From positions 1 to 64,000 of the forward strand of contig JAHDGJ010000018.1 in NCBI GenBank assembly GCA_020627705.1: 64,000 bases of DNA, written 5' to 3'. The notes below the pieces were generated by a model. It did not search any database. It saw only the letters and a program-made list of their open reading frames with translations, and had not been told where the DNA came from. Position numbers and translations under genes: made by a program. Shown here piece by piece: positions 18,430 to 27,298 of this stretch (the first letter of the stretch is position 1; each line of letters begins with the position of its first letter). This DNA is from Saprospiraceae bacterium (lineage in GTDB: Bacteria; Bacteroidota; Bacteroidia; Chitinophagales; Saprospiraceae).

Positions 18430-19062
18430 ATGAAAACAGATGGAAATTTGGTCTCGGAAGGTGACATTGAAAAAAATGAAAAAGACGACTCAATCACCAA
18501 CTCTAAGAAAAAGTCAAAGAAGAAAAAAATGAACCCAAGCAAGACGCTTGACACTTTCTTCAAAAATCAAAACCGTCTATTGATGAGCTCAATTTCTATT
18601 GCAGATAAAAAGGCCTCCATTTTAATCAGATTAAACACGACATTAGTCTCAGGGTTAATTGTATTCGAGACGTATATCGATTCGCAAATAAATTTCAATC
18701 CTTACATCGTACCCTTTTTGGTCATTGGCCTATCCTTGTCATTACTCTTTGCCATTCTTGCGACAAAACCATTTAGCATGACCTTGTACAAAACGATTAA
18801 TAAAATAATCAAAGTACACTACCCCAAACTAGAAGAGAACAATTTCTTTCTGATCGATAATATATCTTTTAAGGAATATGAGGATTCGATGGAAAAAGTA
18901 AAAAATTCGCAAGAACTTCAAATGGGCAATTTGACTCGATTCAATTTCTTCATGAGTAAAAGCATCTCACAAAAATTTGTTTTGCTCGAAATTGCATATA
19001 GCTTATTTCTGATAACCTTGGCAGGAGTACTTATTCTCTATATGATTTCGAAATTTACGTAG
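18430..19062 (+). CDS. Pycsar-effector-like two-helix membrane protein (PycTM family-like)
   Basis: This 210-residue protein has a very basic cytoplasmic N-terminus (KKKSKKKKM), an amphipathic SISIADKKASILIRLN segment, and hydrophobic segments at about residues 72-90, 95-115 and 185-207. The IADxKAS-type segment followed by paired membrane helices resembles the effector family of the pyrimidine-cyclase (Pycsar) anti-phage system, in which the effector damages the membrane when it binds cCMP or cUMP. No cyclase gene is adjacent: the left neighbour is the sigma/anti-sigma pair and the right is an AraC regulator on the other strand. It may be an orphan effector or a general family member. I am fairly sure of the membrane topology, less of the function. 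Confidence 0.55.
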   Translation: MKTDGNLVSEGDIEKNEKDDSITNSKKKSKKKKMNPSKTLDTFFKNQNRLLMSSISIADKKASILIRLNTTLVSGLIVFETYIDSQINFNPYIVPFLVIGLSLSLLFAILATKPFSMTLYKTINKIIKVHYPKLEENNFFLIDNISFKEYEDSMEKVKNSQELQMGNLTRFNFFMSKSISQKFVLLEIAYSLFLITLAGVLILYMISKFT

Positions 19063-19140
19063 ACAGAAATTTTATAAAACGATTTTGTTTTACTGGCAGT
19101 TTTTAAAAACAATTGCTTTTCTGGCAGCATCACTAAGCAA

Positions 19141-20028
19141 TTATCCTATAACCTGATATATAGACTTCTTATACGCTGACGGGGTGACACCAGTAACTTT
19201 TTTAAATTGCTTGTTAAAATGAGAAAAATTATTAAACCCTACTTCTCCTGCAATTTCGGTTATTGATTTATTTCCCAAACCTATAATTCGAATGGCTTGT
19301 CTAATCCTAAACTCATTTACAAATTGTGTAAAAGTCTTGTTTGTATACTTTTTAAAATAGCGACAAAACGCAGGAATAGTCATAAGAGCTACAGCACTAA
19401 TTTGATCCAATGAAATTTCGGACTGATAGTTTTCTTTGACATATTTATACACTTTGTTTATTCGATCTTCATCTTGATTTTGGACAATCAACGTAACACC
19501 TGTGGCATTTAACACTTCATATTCTTTTGACTTTGCAAGAACTTGCAAAACCTTAAACATCCTGAGCAATCGTTTAAAAGGATTCCTTTGCTCCATTTTG
19601 GCAAGTTGCTCTCCAACAAATGTTTTGGTTTCTCCATAAAAAGAGAGCCCAGATTTTGCTCTGTGTATCAATTCTCGAATTTCTTGAAATTCCGGAATAA
19701 ATTCAGCAGAGCTTTTAATAAGGTCCTTTTTAAACTGAACTACAATTTCTTCATTGATTCCTTGAAGTCCAAATTCATAACCAAAATGAGGTATGTTGGG
19801 TCCAAGTAAAATCAAATCTCCATTTTCAAATTTGGAAATATGATTTCCTATATACCTGTTTCCAAAACCTTCCTTAATAAAAACCAACTCCACTTCAGGA
19901 TGATAATGCCAATATGCTTTTGTATCCGGATTTCGCTCAGTAAATCTGGCATACCGCAACGATGATCCAAAATCTGGCTCTACCTTTTTTAGTCTTGGAA
20001 TTAAATGATTTTTTTGCTTTAGCTCCAT
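19141..20028 (-). CDS. AraC family transcriptional regulator with cupin sensor
   Basis: This 295-residue protein has an N-terminal cupin-type sensor (YWHYHPEVELVFIKEGFG near residues 40-58) and a C-terminal pair of helix-turn-helix motifs, with IRIIGLGNKSITEIAGEVGF and SHFNKQFKKVTGVTPSAYKK at the end. This is the AraC/XylS layout used to sense a sugar or other small effector and activate nearby genes. The start is ATG at 20028. It is divergent from the small secreted protein gene at 20202, so it may control it. The ligand is unknown. Confidence 0.9.
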   Translation of the reverse strand: MELKQKNHLIPRLKKVEPDFGSSLRYARFTERNPDTKAYWHYHPEVELVFIKEGFGNRYIGNHISKFENGDLILLGPNIPHFGYEFGLQGINEEIVVQFKKDLIKSSAEFIPEFQEIRELIHRAKSGLSFYGETKTFVGEQLAKMEQRNPFKRLLRMFKVLQVLAKSKEYEVLNATGVTLIVQNQDEDRINKVYKYVKENYQSEISLDQISAVALMTIPAFCRYFKKYTNKTFTQFVNEFRIRQAIRIIGLGNKSITEIAGEVGFNNFSHFNKQFKKVTGVTPSAYKKSIYQVIG

Positions 20029-20201
20029 TACAAATATTTTAACAACAAGGACGTATGGTCAATATTAATTCAAATATATACCTAATTAACCCATAAGGTT
20101 AATATAACATACTTATTGAGCAAATTAAGCATATAAATAAATCACTTTAGCACTCATCTTTGTATTGTATTTAATTGATAAACATTACAAATTCACATTA
20201 T

Positions 20202-20789
20202 ATGAAAAACGCAATATTAACAGCAGTATGTATGCTTTCCTTTCTAATGCCGACAGAGGCAAGTAAAGCTCCAAACACTTCTACTCTCATTTTTAATCAA
20301 AATGAGAAATCCATAATTTTAAACACTTCGAACTATACACAGGAAAGTGAATCGGTTTCTATTACAGACGCTTTTGACAACATTGTATTTGAAGATGTTA
20401 TAGAAAGATATAAGCATAGAGTTAAATATGATTTGACAACTTTACCTAACGGCACCTACACTATTAAGGTAAATCAAAGCAACATTATCACTTATTACGA
20501 AGTACAGATAACGGCAAGCATCGTAAATCTTTTGGATACTAAATCATATTACAGACCCTCAATTCAACAATTCAATAACAAACTAATAGTTAAAGCCGCT
20601 TTAGAAAACAAGGAAGATGTAAAAGTTAGAATTTATGACAATGCAGATGACTTGGTATACCAATATCACATTGAAAAAAACAACTCCTTTAGCCAAACAT
20701 TTAATTTAGAAAATCTTCCGAAAGGTGAGTATTATGTAATAGTTGCAACAGATCATTTTAACGAAGACACAAAGATTGAGCGCCCATAA
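20202..20789 (+). CDS. Small secreted beta-rich protein
   Basis: Reading from the ATG at 20202 gives a 195-residue protein with a signal peptide (residues 1-19, MKNAILTAVCMLSFLMPTE). A longer reading from 20175 adds nine residues with no signal character and is rejected. Two similar beta modules follow (VSITDAFDNIVFED ... LPNGTYTIKV and VRIYDNADDLVYQY ... LPKGEYYVIV), the form of DUF3244 or T9SS-like beta domains. It is likely exported. No function can be assigned. A strong terminator follows at 20851. Confidence 0.65.
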   Translation: MKNAILTAVCMLSFLMPTEASKAPNTSTLIFNQNEKSIILNTSNYTQESESVSITDAFDNIVFEDVIERYKHRVKYDLTTLPNGTYTIKVNQSNIITYYEVQITASIVNLLDTKSYYRPSIQQFNNKLIVKAALENKEDVKVRIYDNADDLVYQYHIEKNNSFSQTFNLENLPKGEYYVIVATDHFNEDTKIERP

Positions 20790-20850
20790 TAAAAGACTGC
20801 AAAGAAGTTATAAGTACTAACTCTCATCAGTTACGTAAATAGTTTAGATT

Positions 20851-20880
20851 AAAAGACCTTCTTATGGAGGTCTTTTTTTT
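20851..20880 (+). terminator. Rho-independent terminator
   Basis: AAAAGACCT (20851-20859) pairs perfectly with AGGTCTTTT (20868-20876) around an 8-nt loop, and the T-run continues to 20880. It ends transcription from the small secreted protein gene and insulates the SIMPL gene. Confidence 0.85.
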
Positions 20881-20969
20881 TGCCTTGCCCAAAACGCTTA
20901 TGTAATTCGATTCTTTAATTCATCATAGTTACGTACAAAGGAAATTTTTCCTTATTAAAAAACGATACT

Positions 20970-21656
20970 ATGAAACAAACACTTTCTATTCTTACCATTT
21001 TTCTTCATTTCTCATTTGCCACAGCACAGAATACTACCATATCAAATAGGACAATTACCATTACTGGAAGTGCCGAAGCAAATGTCAAGCCGGATAAAAT
21101 GGAACTCCAGATCATAACCAGAGAATATCAAGAAGACAAAAAAACAAGAACTACTGTAGACATTGAAAATGAGATTTTAAAAATTTTAGAAATAAATAAT
21201 ATTGACATTGACTTACTTATTCCATCAAATACATATTGGCTCTATTGGTGGAGAAGACGTGCCAACAAACCAAAAACCAACACCTACAGTTTGGTTTTAG
21301 ATCAAAAACTAAATTTAAAGCGGCTGTTCCAGCAACTAGATATTGAAGGCATTCAATCCATAAGCATTACCCAGTCACTAAACTCAAATATCGAAGAACT
21401 CAGAAAGCAAGTGAAAGTTATGGCAGTAAAAGCAGCAAAAGAAAAAGCCAAATATTTATTAAAAGCCGTGGATGAAGATTTAGGAAGACTAATAAGCATT
21501 GAAGAAATTCCAGAAAAGTCTAGATACTATTGGCATGGAAATACAACTAGTAATATTTCACTTCCTGGTGTATCATCAACTAAGGATTTTGAAGATGTCA
21601 AGTCAATTAAATTACGATATGAGGTAAGGGCTGTATTTGAAATATTACAGCAATAA
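20970..21656 (+). CDS. SIMPL (DUF541) domain protein, periplasmic
   Basis: This 228-residue protein has a signal peptide (LHFSFATAQ at about residue 19) followed by a full SIMPL/DUF541 domain. TITGSAEANVKPDKMELQI is the family's N-terminal strand, VMAVKAAKEKAKYLLKAV the conserved helix, and KLRYEVRAVFEI the final strand. Family members are periplasmic proteins of uncertain role, some linked to envelope stress. The gene stands alone between a terminator and decayed genes. An odd WLYWWRRRANK stretch near residue 90 is basic and aromatic. Confidence 0.85.
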   Translation: MKQTLSILTIFLHFSFATAQNTTISNRTITITGSAEANVKPDKMELQIITREYQEDKKTRTTVDIENEILKILEINNIDIDLLIPSNTYWLYWWRRRANKPKTNTYSLVLDQKLNLKRLFQQLDIEGIQSISITQSLNSNIEELRKQVKVMAVKAAKEKAKYLLKAVDEDLGRLISIEEIPEKSRYYWHGNTTSNISLPGVSSTKDFEDVKSIKLRYEVRAVFEILQQ

Positions 21657-21767
21657 AGATTAAAGTGAAATAAATCTTTCGTTCATATTACTCAGTTTGA
21701 GCTAGACCTATTAGATCGTCATAATAGTCAAACAATTATTAGGGAATATATATGCAACTGAGCTATT

Positions 21768-22028
21768 TTAGTTGGATATGAAACCAATTGCATTTTTGCT
21801 TTTTGTTGCCGTACTTTTTTCTTCTTGTAACAGCAATGACATTGGAAATTCGGAAATATGCGCATTGGGCCTTTCATATATGTCTTTATCATATACGATT
21901 TTACCGTTCCCATTAGCAATATAGGTTTGATCATTCGAAAGAAATGGAAACAATAAGTCCTCCTGAGCTATTACATTAAAACTTTCTACAAAAACAACAA
22001 TTAAAACAAGTAATAATCTAAGACACAT
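21768..22028 (-). pseudogene. Truncated secreted protein, N-terminal remnant
   Basis: On the minus strand, from the ATG at 22028, a convincing signal peptide (MCLRLLLVLIVVFVESFNVIAQ) is followed by about 40 residues (FLSNDQTYIANGNGKIVYD), then a stretch that is only the antisense of the plus-strand lipoprotein remnant. The gene thus seems cut off near 21850-21870. No family is recognised; the start of a beta-repeat protein is possible. Confidence 0.4.
21778..21924 (+). pseudogene. Lipoprotein N-terminal remnant
   Basis: On the plus strand, an ATG at 21778 begins a near-perfect lipoprotein signal (MKPIAFLLFVAVLFSSCNSN, lipobox FSSC) that loses sense about ten codons later and stops at 21924. 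It overlaps the opposite-strand remnant. The two N-termini facing each other suggest a deletion or recombination joint that removed both gene bodies. Confidence 0.4.
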
Positions 22029-22197
22029 TTTTGACGTTTCTGAGCACATACATTTATGATAAAAACCCAATAAAGTAGTTTTTCTATACAAATTCAAATG
22101 TTTTGATTTAATATTAAATTCTTCGTCATACCGAAGAGGAAAAACTATTCTCAGTTAGTTATGTTTTTATGCAAATACAAGACTCAATTTCTCCTTT

Positions 22198-22776
22198 ATG
22201 ATAAAAACAGAAAACTTCGAACAACTACAAATCGAGTCTGCCGAAGAACTAAACCTTTGGTTGACTAAAAATCACAGTCAAAAAGAGAGTATTTGGTTGG
22301 TAACATTTAAAAAAACAGAAAAAGACAAATATGTTTCACGGGATGAAGTACTTGACGAACTGTTATCCTTTGGATGGATTGACGGAATCAGAAGAAAACT
22401 TGATGCGCATAGAACAATGCAATTAGTATCCCCAAGAAGAATTCAACATTGGTCAAAAACTTATAAAGAAAGAGCTTCCAAATTAATTGCGAATAAAAAA
22501 ATGCAGAAGGCAGGATTCGAATCTATCAAAAAAGGAAAAGAAAGTGGATTGTGGGATTTTATGAATGACGTTGACAATCTTAGTATACCTAAAGATTTGG
22601 AATCCAAACTAAAATCAGTAGAAGGAGCATTCGATTTTTTTAACAACATCAACAACTCTAGCAAAAGATTTGCCTTGCGCTGGCTCAAACTTTCGAAAAC
22701 CGAAAAAACAAGAACTCAGAGAATAGAAAAACTCACTCACCTCGCAATGCAAGGAGAAAAATTGCCAGGAAGCTAA
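22198..22776 (+). CDS. YdeI/OmpD-associated family protein
   Basis: This 192-residue protein matches the YdeI/OmpD-associated (bacteriocin-resistance) family: SAEELNLWLTKNHSQKESIWLV at the start, LDELLSFGWIDGIRRKLD in the middle, then SPRRIQHWSKTYKERASKLI and a Lys/Arg-rich end (RFALRWLKLSKTEKTRTQRI). Members have been associated with resistance to cationic peptides, but the mechanism is unclear. The start is ATG at 22198. It is cytoplasmic with no signal peptide, and monocistronic. Confidence 0.9.
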   Translation: MIKTENFEQLQIESAEELNLWLTKNHSQKESIWLVTFKKTEKDKYVSRDEVLDELLSFGWIDGIRRKLDAHRTMQLVSPRRIQHWSKTYKERASKLIANKKMQKAGFESIKKGKESGLWDFMNDVDNLSIPKDLESKLKSVEGAFDFFNNINNSSKRFALRWLKLSKTEKTRTQRIEKLTHLAMQGEKLPGS

Positions 22777-22917
22777 AATTTGAAGGACCGATTTTTAAGG
22801 TCTTCGAAATAGATTATAAAACAAAAGGTATTTACTTCAGGCTTTTTCAATATCTTCATTAGCAATCCTAGAGACTACTTTCTCTTGATACATTCCCATA
22901 TTGCTCAATAAAGCGAA

Positions 22918-24138
22918 ATGAACTATAAGGCGCTATTATTTATTGCTCTACTTACTGCTTTTTTTCTTCCTGCTTGTCAAAAGCAAGAACTCAAACCCAA
23001 TACCATTTTGTTTGATTCCGAAGTTCTTCTAGAATCAAAAAATAAAATTTTTAACAACGACGCAGAACTCCAACCAGCTTTAGACCAATTGCTGCTTGAA
23101 GCCAAAATGATGCTTAGCGCTCAACCATTATCAGTAACTGATAAAGAAAAATTACCCCCAAGTGGAAACAAACATGACTATGTGAGTTACAGCAGATATT
23201 GGTGGCCAGATCCTACACAACCAGAAGGATTGCCGTACATTAGAAAAGATGGACTGACAAATCCAGCCAGTCAAAATCCGACAATTTCGGATCGTCCCAA
23301 AATAGGGACCTTTGGTAAAAGCGTTGAAACCCTAGGGCTCGCGTATTATTTTACAAATGATATTTCGTACGCACAAAAAGCAGCCGAAATGATCAGGGTC
23401 TGGTTTCTGAATGAAGAAACAAGAATGAATCCCAATATGAATCATTCACAATGCAAACCAGGACATAACGAAGGATCCAAATCAGGAGTTTTAGATGGAA
23501 GACTTTTGGTTAAGGCTCTCGAAGGTTCTCTTCTAATTGCTTCTTCTAATCAATTATCTCAAGCTGAATTCATGAGCTTGAAAACTTGGGTAAGTAAATA
23601 TTTAACCTGGCTAACAACCAACGAATTGGCCTTAAAGGAATCAATATCCGAGAACAACCACGGCTCGTATTATGATGCACAAGCAATGTATTTTGCACTT
23701 TTTTGTGGAAACAAAAAAGTTGCAAAAGAAATTGCAATAAAGGCCCTTGATCAAAGAATATATTTTCAAATAGAAGAAGATGGATCTATGCCTGCAGAAT
23801 TAGCTCGAACACGACCCGTTTTTTACAGTGTGTATAATTTGCACGCCCTATACTTGATTGCATATCAAGCTGCGCATGTTGATGTCGACCTTTGGGAAAA
23901 GTCAAAACCAGATGCCAGATTAAAAAAGGCAATGGATTACATCGCACCTTATGTTGACCCCCAACAAGAATGGCCATCTAACTCCGTTAAAAAAATAAAT
24001 CCCATGGAATTTTATCCCGTTCTAAAAGTGGCATTTGCGCAATACGCTAATTCTATTTATGTCAAATCATTACAAAAACTTTCTTTGGACGAAACAAGAA
24101 CACACCGAGCAAACCTTGCATATCCATCTATGCGTTGA
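22918..24138 (+). CDS. Alginate-lyase-family polysaccharide lyase, lipoprotein
   Basis: This 406-residue lipoprotein has an SPII signal with LPAC near residue 20, followed by an alpha/alpha-toroid of the alginate lyase (PL5-like) family. RYWWPDPTQPEGLPYIRKDG and ISENNHGSYYDAQAMYFALF carry the conserved Asn/His/Tyr residues expected at the active site; the ENNHG motif begins near residue 243. The substrate may be alginate or another uronic-acid polymer, which is not decidable here. No SusC/SusD pair is nearby, so this is not a classical utilisation locus. The start is ATG at 22918. Confidence 0.85.
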   Translation: MNYKALLFIALLTAFFLPACQKQELKPNTILFDSEVLLESKNKIFNNDAELQPALDQLLLEAKMMLSAQPLSVTDKEKLPPSGNKHDYVSYSRYWWPDPTQPEGLPYIRKDGLTNPASQNPTISDRPKIGTFGKSVETLGLAYYFTNDISYAQKAAEMIRVWFLNEETRMNPNMNHSQCKPGHNEGSKSGVLDGRLLVKALEGSLLIASSNQLSQAEFMSLKTWVSKYLTWLTTNELALKESISENNHGSYYDAQAMYFALFCGNKKVAKEIAIKALDQRIYFQIEEDGSMPAELARTRPVFYSVYNLHALYLIAYQAAHVDVDLWEKSKPDARLKKAMDYIAPYVDPQQEWPSNSVKKINPMEFYPVLKVAFAQYANSIYVKSLQKLSLDETRTHRANLAYPSMR

Positions 24139-24312
24139 TTCATACTCATCAGTACTGCATTCAAAAAAGCAAGGATAAAAGCTAGATTAAAATGAACATT
24201 AATAAGGGTTTGTCCCAAATAAAATGTCTAAGAAGTATACATATGCTGTGTTTTTAAATATATCTGAATGCACACCCTTTTGCTAAAATTTGAAACTATA
24301 TAAAAACCTCGC

Positions 24313-25641
24313 ATGCAATCAATGCAAAAGGTTACTAAACGATTTGCTATGTTATTGAGATTCATCTTGTTACTAATTATTACTATTTCATCAATACATA
24401 CGGGATTTACACAAAAAACATATACACGTATTCAGGATGCCTTAACCAATCACTTACAGGTCAAAAAAGCCCGATTTCTGGTGAAGCATTCTACAGAAGA
24501 ACGCCTCAATGAGCAATTAAAACTTTTAGCCAACTTAGAAGAGTTGACCTTAATAAGTGCGTCTACTTCAAATTCTCCTGAAGCTCTTAGCAATTTCAAG
24601 AACTTAAGCAAACTGATCATTAAGGGATCGCTTTTTACGGAGCTTAAAACAGGAACCACTCTTTTTAAAAACTTAAAAGAACTCGAAATTCTAGGATCGA
24701 GAATTTCTACAATTCCTTCCAATCTCTTTAATGATAGTCTAATAACTTTTACAATCAATAATAGTCGGCTAGAAGAAATTCCAAAAGAAATTTGCAACTG
24801 TAAAAATTTAGAAAAACTTGATGTCTCTTTTAATAAAATTCAAAGCATTCCTGATTGTATTTTCTCTTTAAGCAATTTAACAGAATTAAACCTTGAAGGG
24901 AATCAAATAGATCGTATATCAAAATCACTGACCAAACTGCGAGCCTTAAAAACTTTAAATCTGTCTTCCAACAAACTTCGAAACAAGAAACTCGCCTCGA
25001 TGCTTCCCGATAGTTTGGAAACGCTCAGAATTTCTTTTAATCCAGCATTTGCCCAAATTAAAAATGCTTTAACTAACAGTAGCGTATCCCTAACCTCAAA
25101 TGAATACGATGAGATTGCTACGAATGAAGCATTCAAAATTGAACATAACAAAATTTCTGTCGATACCTTCCAGCATGCTGTGGAATATATACAGGATTCT
25201 CCCCTACTCCAACAGATATTTAATAAGGACCTTACTGATGAGCATATAAAAGTATATAACACAAATCGACTACAGGCGATCATACCTGACGAGTATCAGA
25301 GTTATAGTGGGTTTAAACAAAATAGATGGAAAAAAGAAAAAGGTACTTATTTCTATTTAGGCATTTCGCCCATAACATTAAGCGAAGAACTAACCAATCA
25401 TTTAACCCTAAATAACAGCCGAAAGAAATTCGCGCAACAACACGATATTCAAATTTTGCAAATTCACCAGTGGAAAGAAAAATCAGGAGTACTCCTAATT
25501 GCCAATAAACCCGAAGAAACATTTTATTTTTTCTTTCAGGGCAAAAACCACAACTACTCTTTCACTTTGAGAAGTGAAGAAAAAACTGAAGACGCAAAAG
25601 ATGATTTCTATAAGATTATAGAAAACCTTAGAATTGATTAA
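24313..25641 (+). CDS. Secreted leucine-rich-repeat protein
   Basis: This 442-residue protein has a signal peptide near residues 15-34 (ends SSIHTGFTQ) and a run of leucine-rich repeats at about residues 70-245 (LKELEILGSRISTIPSNLF, LEKLDVSFNKIQSIPDCIF and so on) with the Bacteroidota-type LxxLxLxxNxLxxIPxxL spacing. A C-terminal region of about 180 residues has no recognised domain. Such proteins usually mediate binding at the cell surface or in the periplasm. The start is ATG at 24313. Confidence 0.8.
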   Translation: MQSMQKVTKRFAMLLRFILLLIITISSIHTGFTQKTYTRIQDALTNHLQVKKARFLVKHSTEERLNEQLKLLANLEELTLISASTSNSPEALSNFKNLSKLIIKGSLFTELKTGTTLFKNLKELEILGSRISTIPSNLFNDSLITFTINNSRLEEIPKEICNCKNLEKLDVSFNKIQSIPDCIFSLSNLTELNLEGNQIDRISKSLTKLRALKTLNLSSNKLRNKKLASMLPDSLETLRISFNPAFAQIKNALTNSSVSLTSNEYDEIATNEAFKIEHNKISVDTFQHAVEYIQDSPLLQQIFNKDLTDEHIKVYNTNRLQAIIPDEYQSYSGFKQNRWKKEKGTYFYLGISPITLSEELTNHLTLNNSRKKFAQQHDIQILQIHQWKEKSGVLLIANKPEETFYFFFQGKNHNYSFTLRSEEKTEDAKDDFYKIIENLRID

Positions 25642-25663
25642 ACGCATCTTTACGCTTTAGCCC

Positions 25664-25694
25664 TTAGTGATCAATGCTGAAGGATTAGTGATCA
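25664..25694. promoter_or_regulatory. Tandem TTAGTGATCA repeat, candidate operator
   Basis: The 10-mer TTAGTGATCA occurs at 25664-25673 and again at 25685-25694, exactly 21 bp apart (two helical turns), and each copy contains the palindrome TGATCA. It lies 58 bp upstream of the serine hydrolase start. A dimeric regulator binding side by side is plausible, but chance cannot be excluded. Confidence 0.3.
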
Positions 25695-25751
25695 CTTCGT
25701 ATATTCAATTGTATTATTGTTTCTTCACTCGTAGTACTAAGCTATTTGAAT

Positions 25752-27047
25752 ATGCGATTGAAAATAATTTCGTTTATTACTCTTTTACTAGTCATTGTTT
25801 CGATTCATTCTTGTTCGAAAAAAGACACGACGCATAATATAGAAATTTCAAATCCTGAAAAATTAAACCAACTTTTGGATCATTATGTTGAAGAAGACTA
25901 CTATCCATTTATTTATGCGAGATTAGAAGATTTAGATGGAAAGCTGATATACGAACACAGCGCTGTAAATCAAAGAGTACTTCCCAACAAGAGCATAACC
26001 AAAGACTCTTGGATTCGGATTTGGTCTATGAGTAAAATTGTAACGATATCTATTCTATTGGATCTAGTGGAAGACGAAATCCTTAGTCTTGAAGATCCAG
26101 TTTCTAAATTTATTCCACAATTTAAAAATCTTGAAGTGGCTGTTTCGCACGATGGCAAAAGCCTTAACAAATATGAATGGGGCAATCGAAGCAAAGCATG
26201 TCCTATAGCCTTAATACCCAATGATTCTATTATGACGGTCAGGCACCTAATTAATCATAAGGCGGGTTTTTATTATGCTACTACTGGATTTGAATGTCTT
26301 GACACTTTACTTGCTCAACAGAATTTACCACTGGCTGAAGATTCTGATGATTTGATTTCCAAACTTTCTAAACTGCCTCTAGTGCAGCATTCGGGCGAGG
26401 CTTATTTCTACGGAACCAATACCACAGTGCTCGGGATTGTCGCAGAAAAAGCTACAGGAAAATCACTGAACCAACTGGTGTCCGAAAGAATTACTACCCC
26501 CTTGAAAATTGACGGTTTAAGATATGGTCTTCCCCCTAATGAAAACCTATTGCCTACGTACACCGGAAGAGACTCTATTTTACGAACTGCCAAAAAAGGG
26601 GAACTTGATATTTTTGGGCCCGATGTCCCTGATTATGACTCAAGACATCAATTGTTCTTAGGAGGAGAAGGAATGCTTGCCACGGCAGATGGCTATGCTG
26701 ATTTTATAAGAATGTTGCTCAGAAGAGGCCAGCTAAATGGTTACCGTTATCTCAACAAAGAGACCGTAGAAGAAATGTATTCTCCCCATACACAATTAGA
26801 TAATCCCTATGGGTATAACGGCTACAACCTCTGGGTTAGCGGTGATTCTATGCGCATAAAAAAACAGGGTGAAGAAGGCTTATGGATTGGAGGCGGATAT
26901 GAATGCACACACTTCTGGGCTGATCCCAAAAGAAATTTTGTAGGCTTAATAATGTCTCAAAACAATGAAGTTAGAAGTCCTGGCTACAATATGAACGATG
27001 ACTTTAGAGGTGCATTATATCAACAACTTTGGGAATCCGAAAAATAA
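25752..27047 (+). CDS. Serine hydrolase, beta-lactamase class C fold, lipoprotein
   Basis: This 431-residue lipoprotein (signal ending IHSC) has the class C beta-lactamase/DD-peptidase fold. SMSK supplies the catalytic Ser and Lys, YFYGTNTTVLG gives the Tyr motif, and a late Gly-rich segment (GGEGMLATADG ... GGGYECTHFWADP) matches the end of the family domain. It may act on peptides, esters or peptidoglycan fragments; the substrate is unknown. The ATG at 25752 is chosen over a TTG two codons earlier. A tandem repeat that could be an operator lies just upstream. Confidence 0.85.
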   Translation: MRLKIISFITLLLVIVSIHSCSKKDTTHNIEISNPEKLNQLLDHYVEEDYYPFIYARLEDLDGKLIYEHSAVNQRVLPNKSITKDSWIRIWSMSKIVTISILLDLVEDEILSLEDPVSKFIPQFKNLEVAVSHDGKSLNKYEWGNRSKACPIALIPNDSIMTVRHLINHKAGFYYATTGFECLDTLLAQQNLPLAEDSDDLISKLSKLPLVQHSGEAYFYGTNTTVLGIVAEKATGKSLNQLVSERITTPLKIDGLRYGLPPNENLLPTYTGRDSILRTAKKGELDIFGPDVPDYDSRHQLFLGGEGMLATADGYADFIRMLLRRGQLNGYRYLNKETVEEMYSPHTQLDNPYGYNGYNLWVSGDSMRIKKQGEEGLWIGGGYECTHFWADPKRNFVGLIMSQNNEVRSPGYNMNDDFRGALYQQLWESEK

Positions 27048-27298
27048 ATATTAGCACAGCCATAAGTCCAAAAAAATGAATTTGAGAATATACTTATCCC
27101 TCTTCCTTCTTTCCCTATTCTTGCTTTTCGTGACCACAATTTGACAACGTGGATCAGACGTAATTAAAAAACAGCTCATTGTGATGTATCATTAAATACT
27201 CAAGCTCTACCAAAAAGTATACAACATTTAAAAAGAAGTATAACAATTCTGGTTTAAGCAGGCCTTAATTTTGACTTACTCTATTAAAATTCATTATC

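Noticed and set aside
19093-19127. Two CTGGCAG copies 28 bp apart between convergent genes
   Set aside because: Seven bases repeated once in an intergenic region is near what chance gives, and no symmetry or promoter context supports an operator.
22789-22815. Imperfect hairpin (GAAGGACC/GGTCTTC) after the YdeI-like gene
   Set aside because: It has a bulge and no T-run follows, so terminator function is not supported.
27076-27141. Short ORF with a hydrophobic signal-like N-terminus (MNLRIYLSLFLLSLFLLF)
   Set aside because: It stops after 21 codons with no continuation in any frame. It could be a remnant, but it is too short to support.
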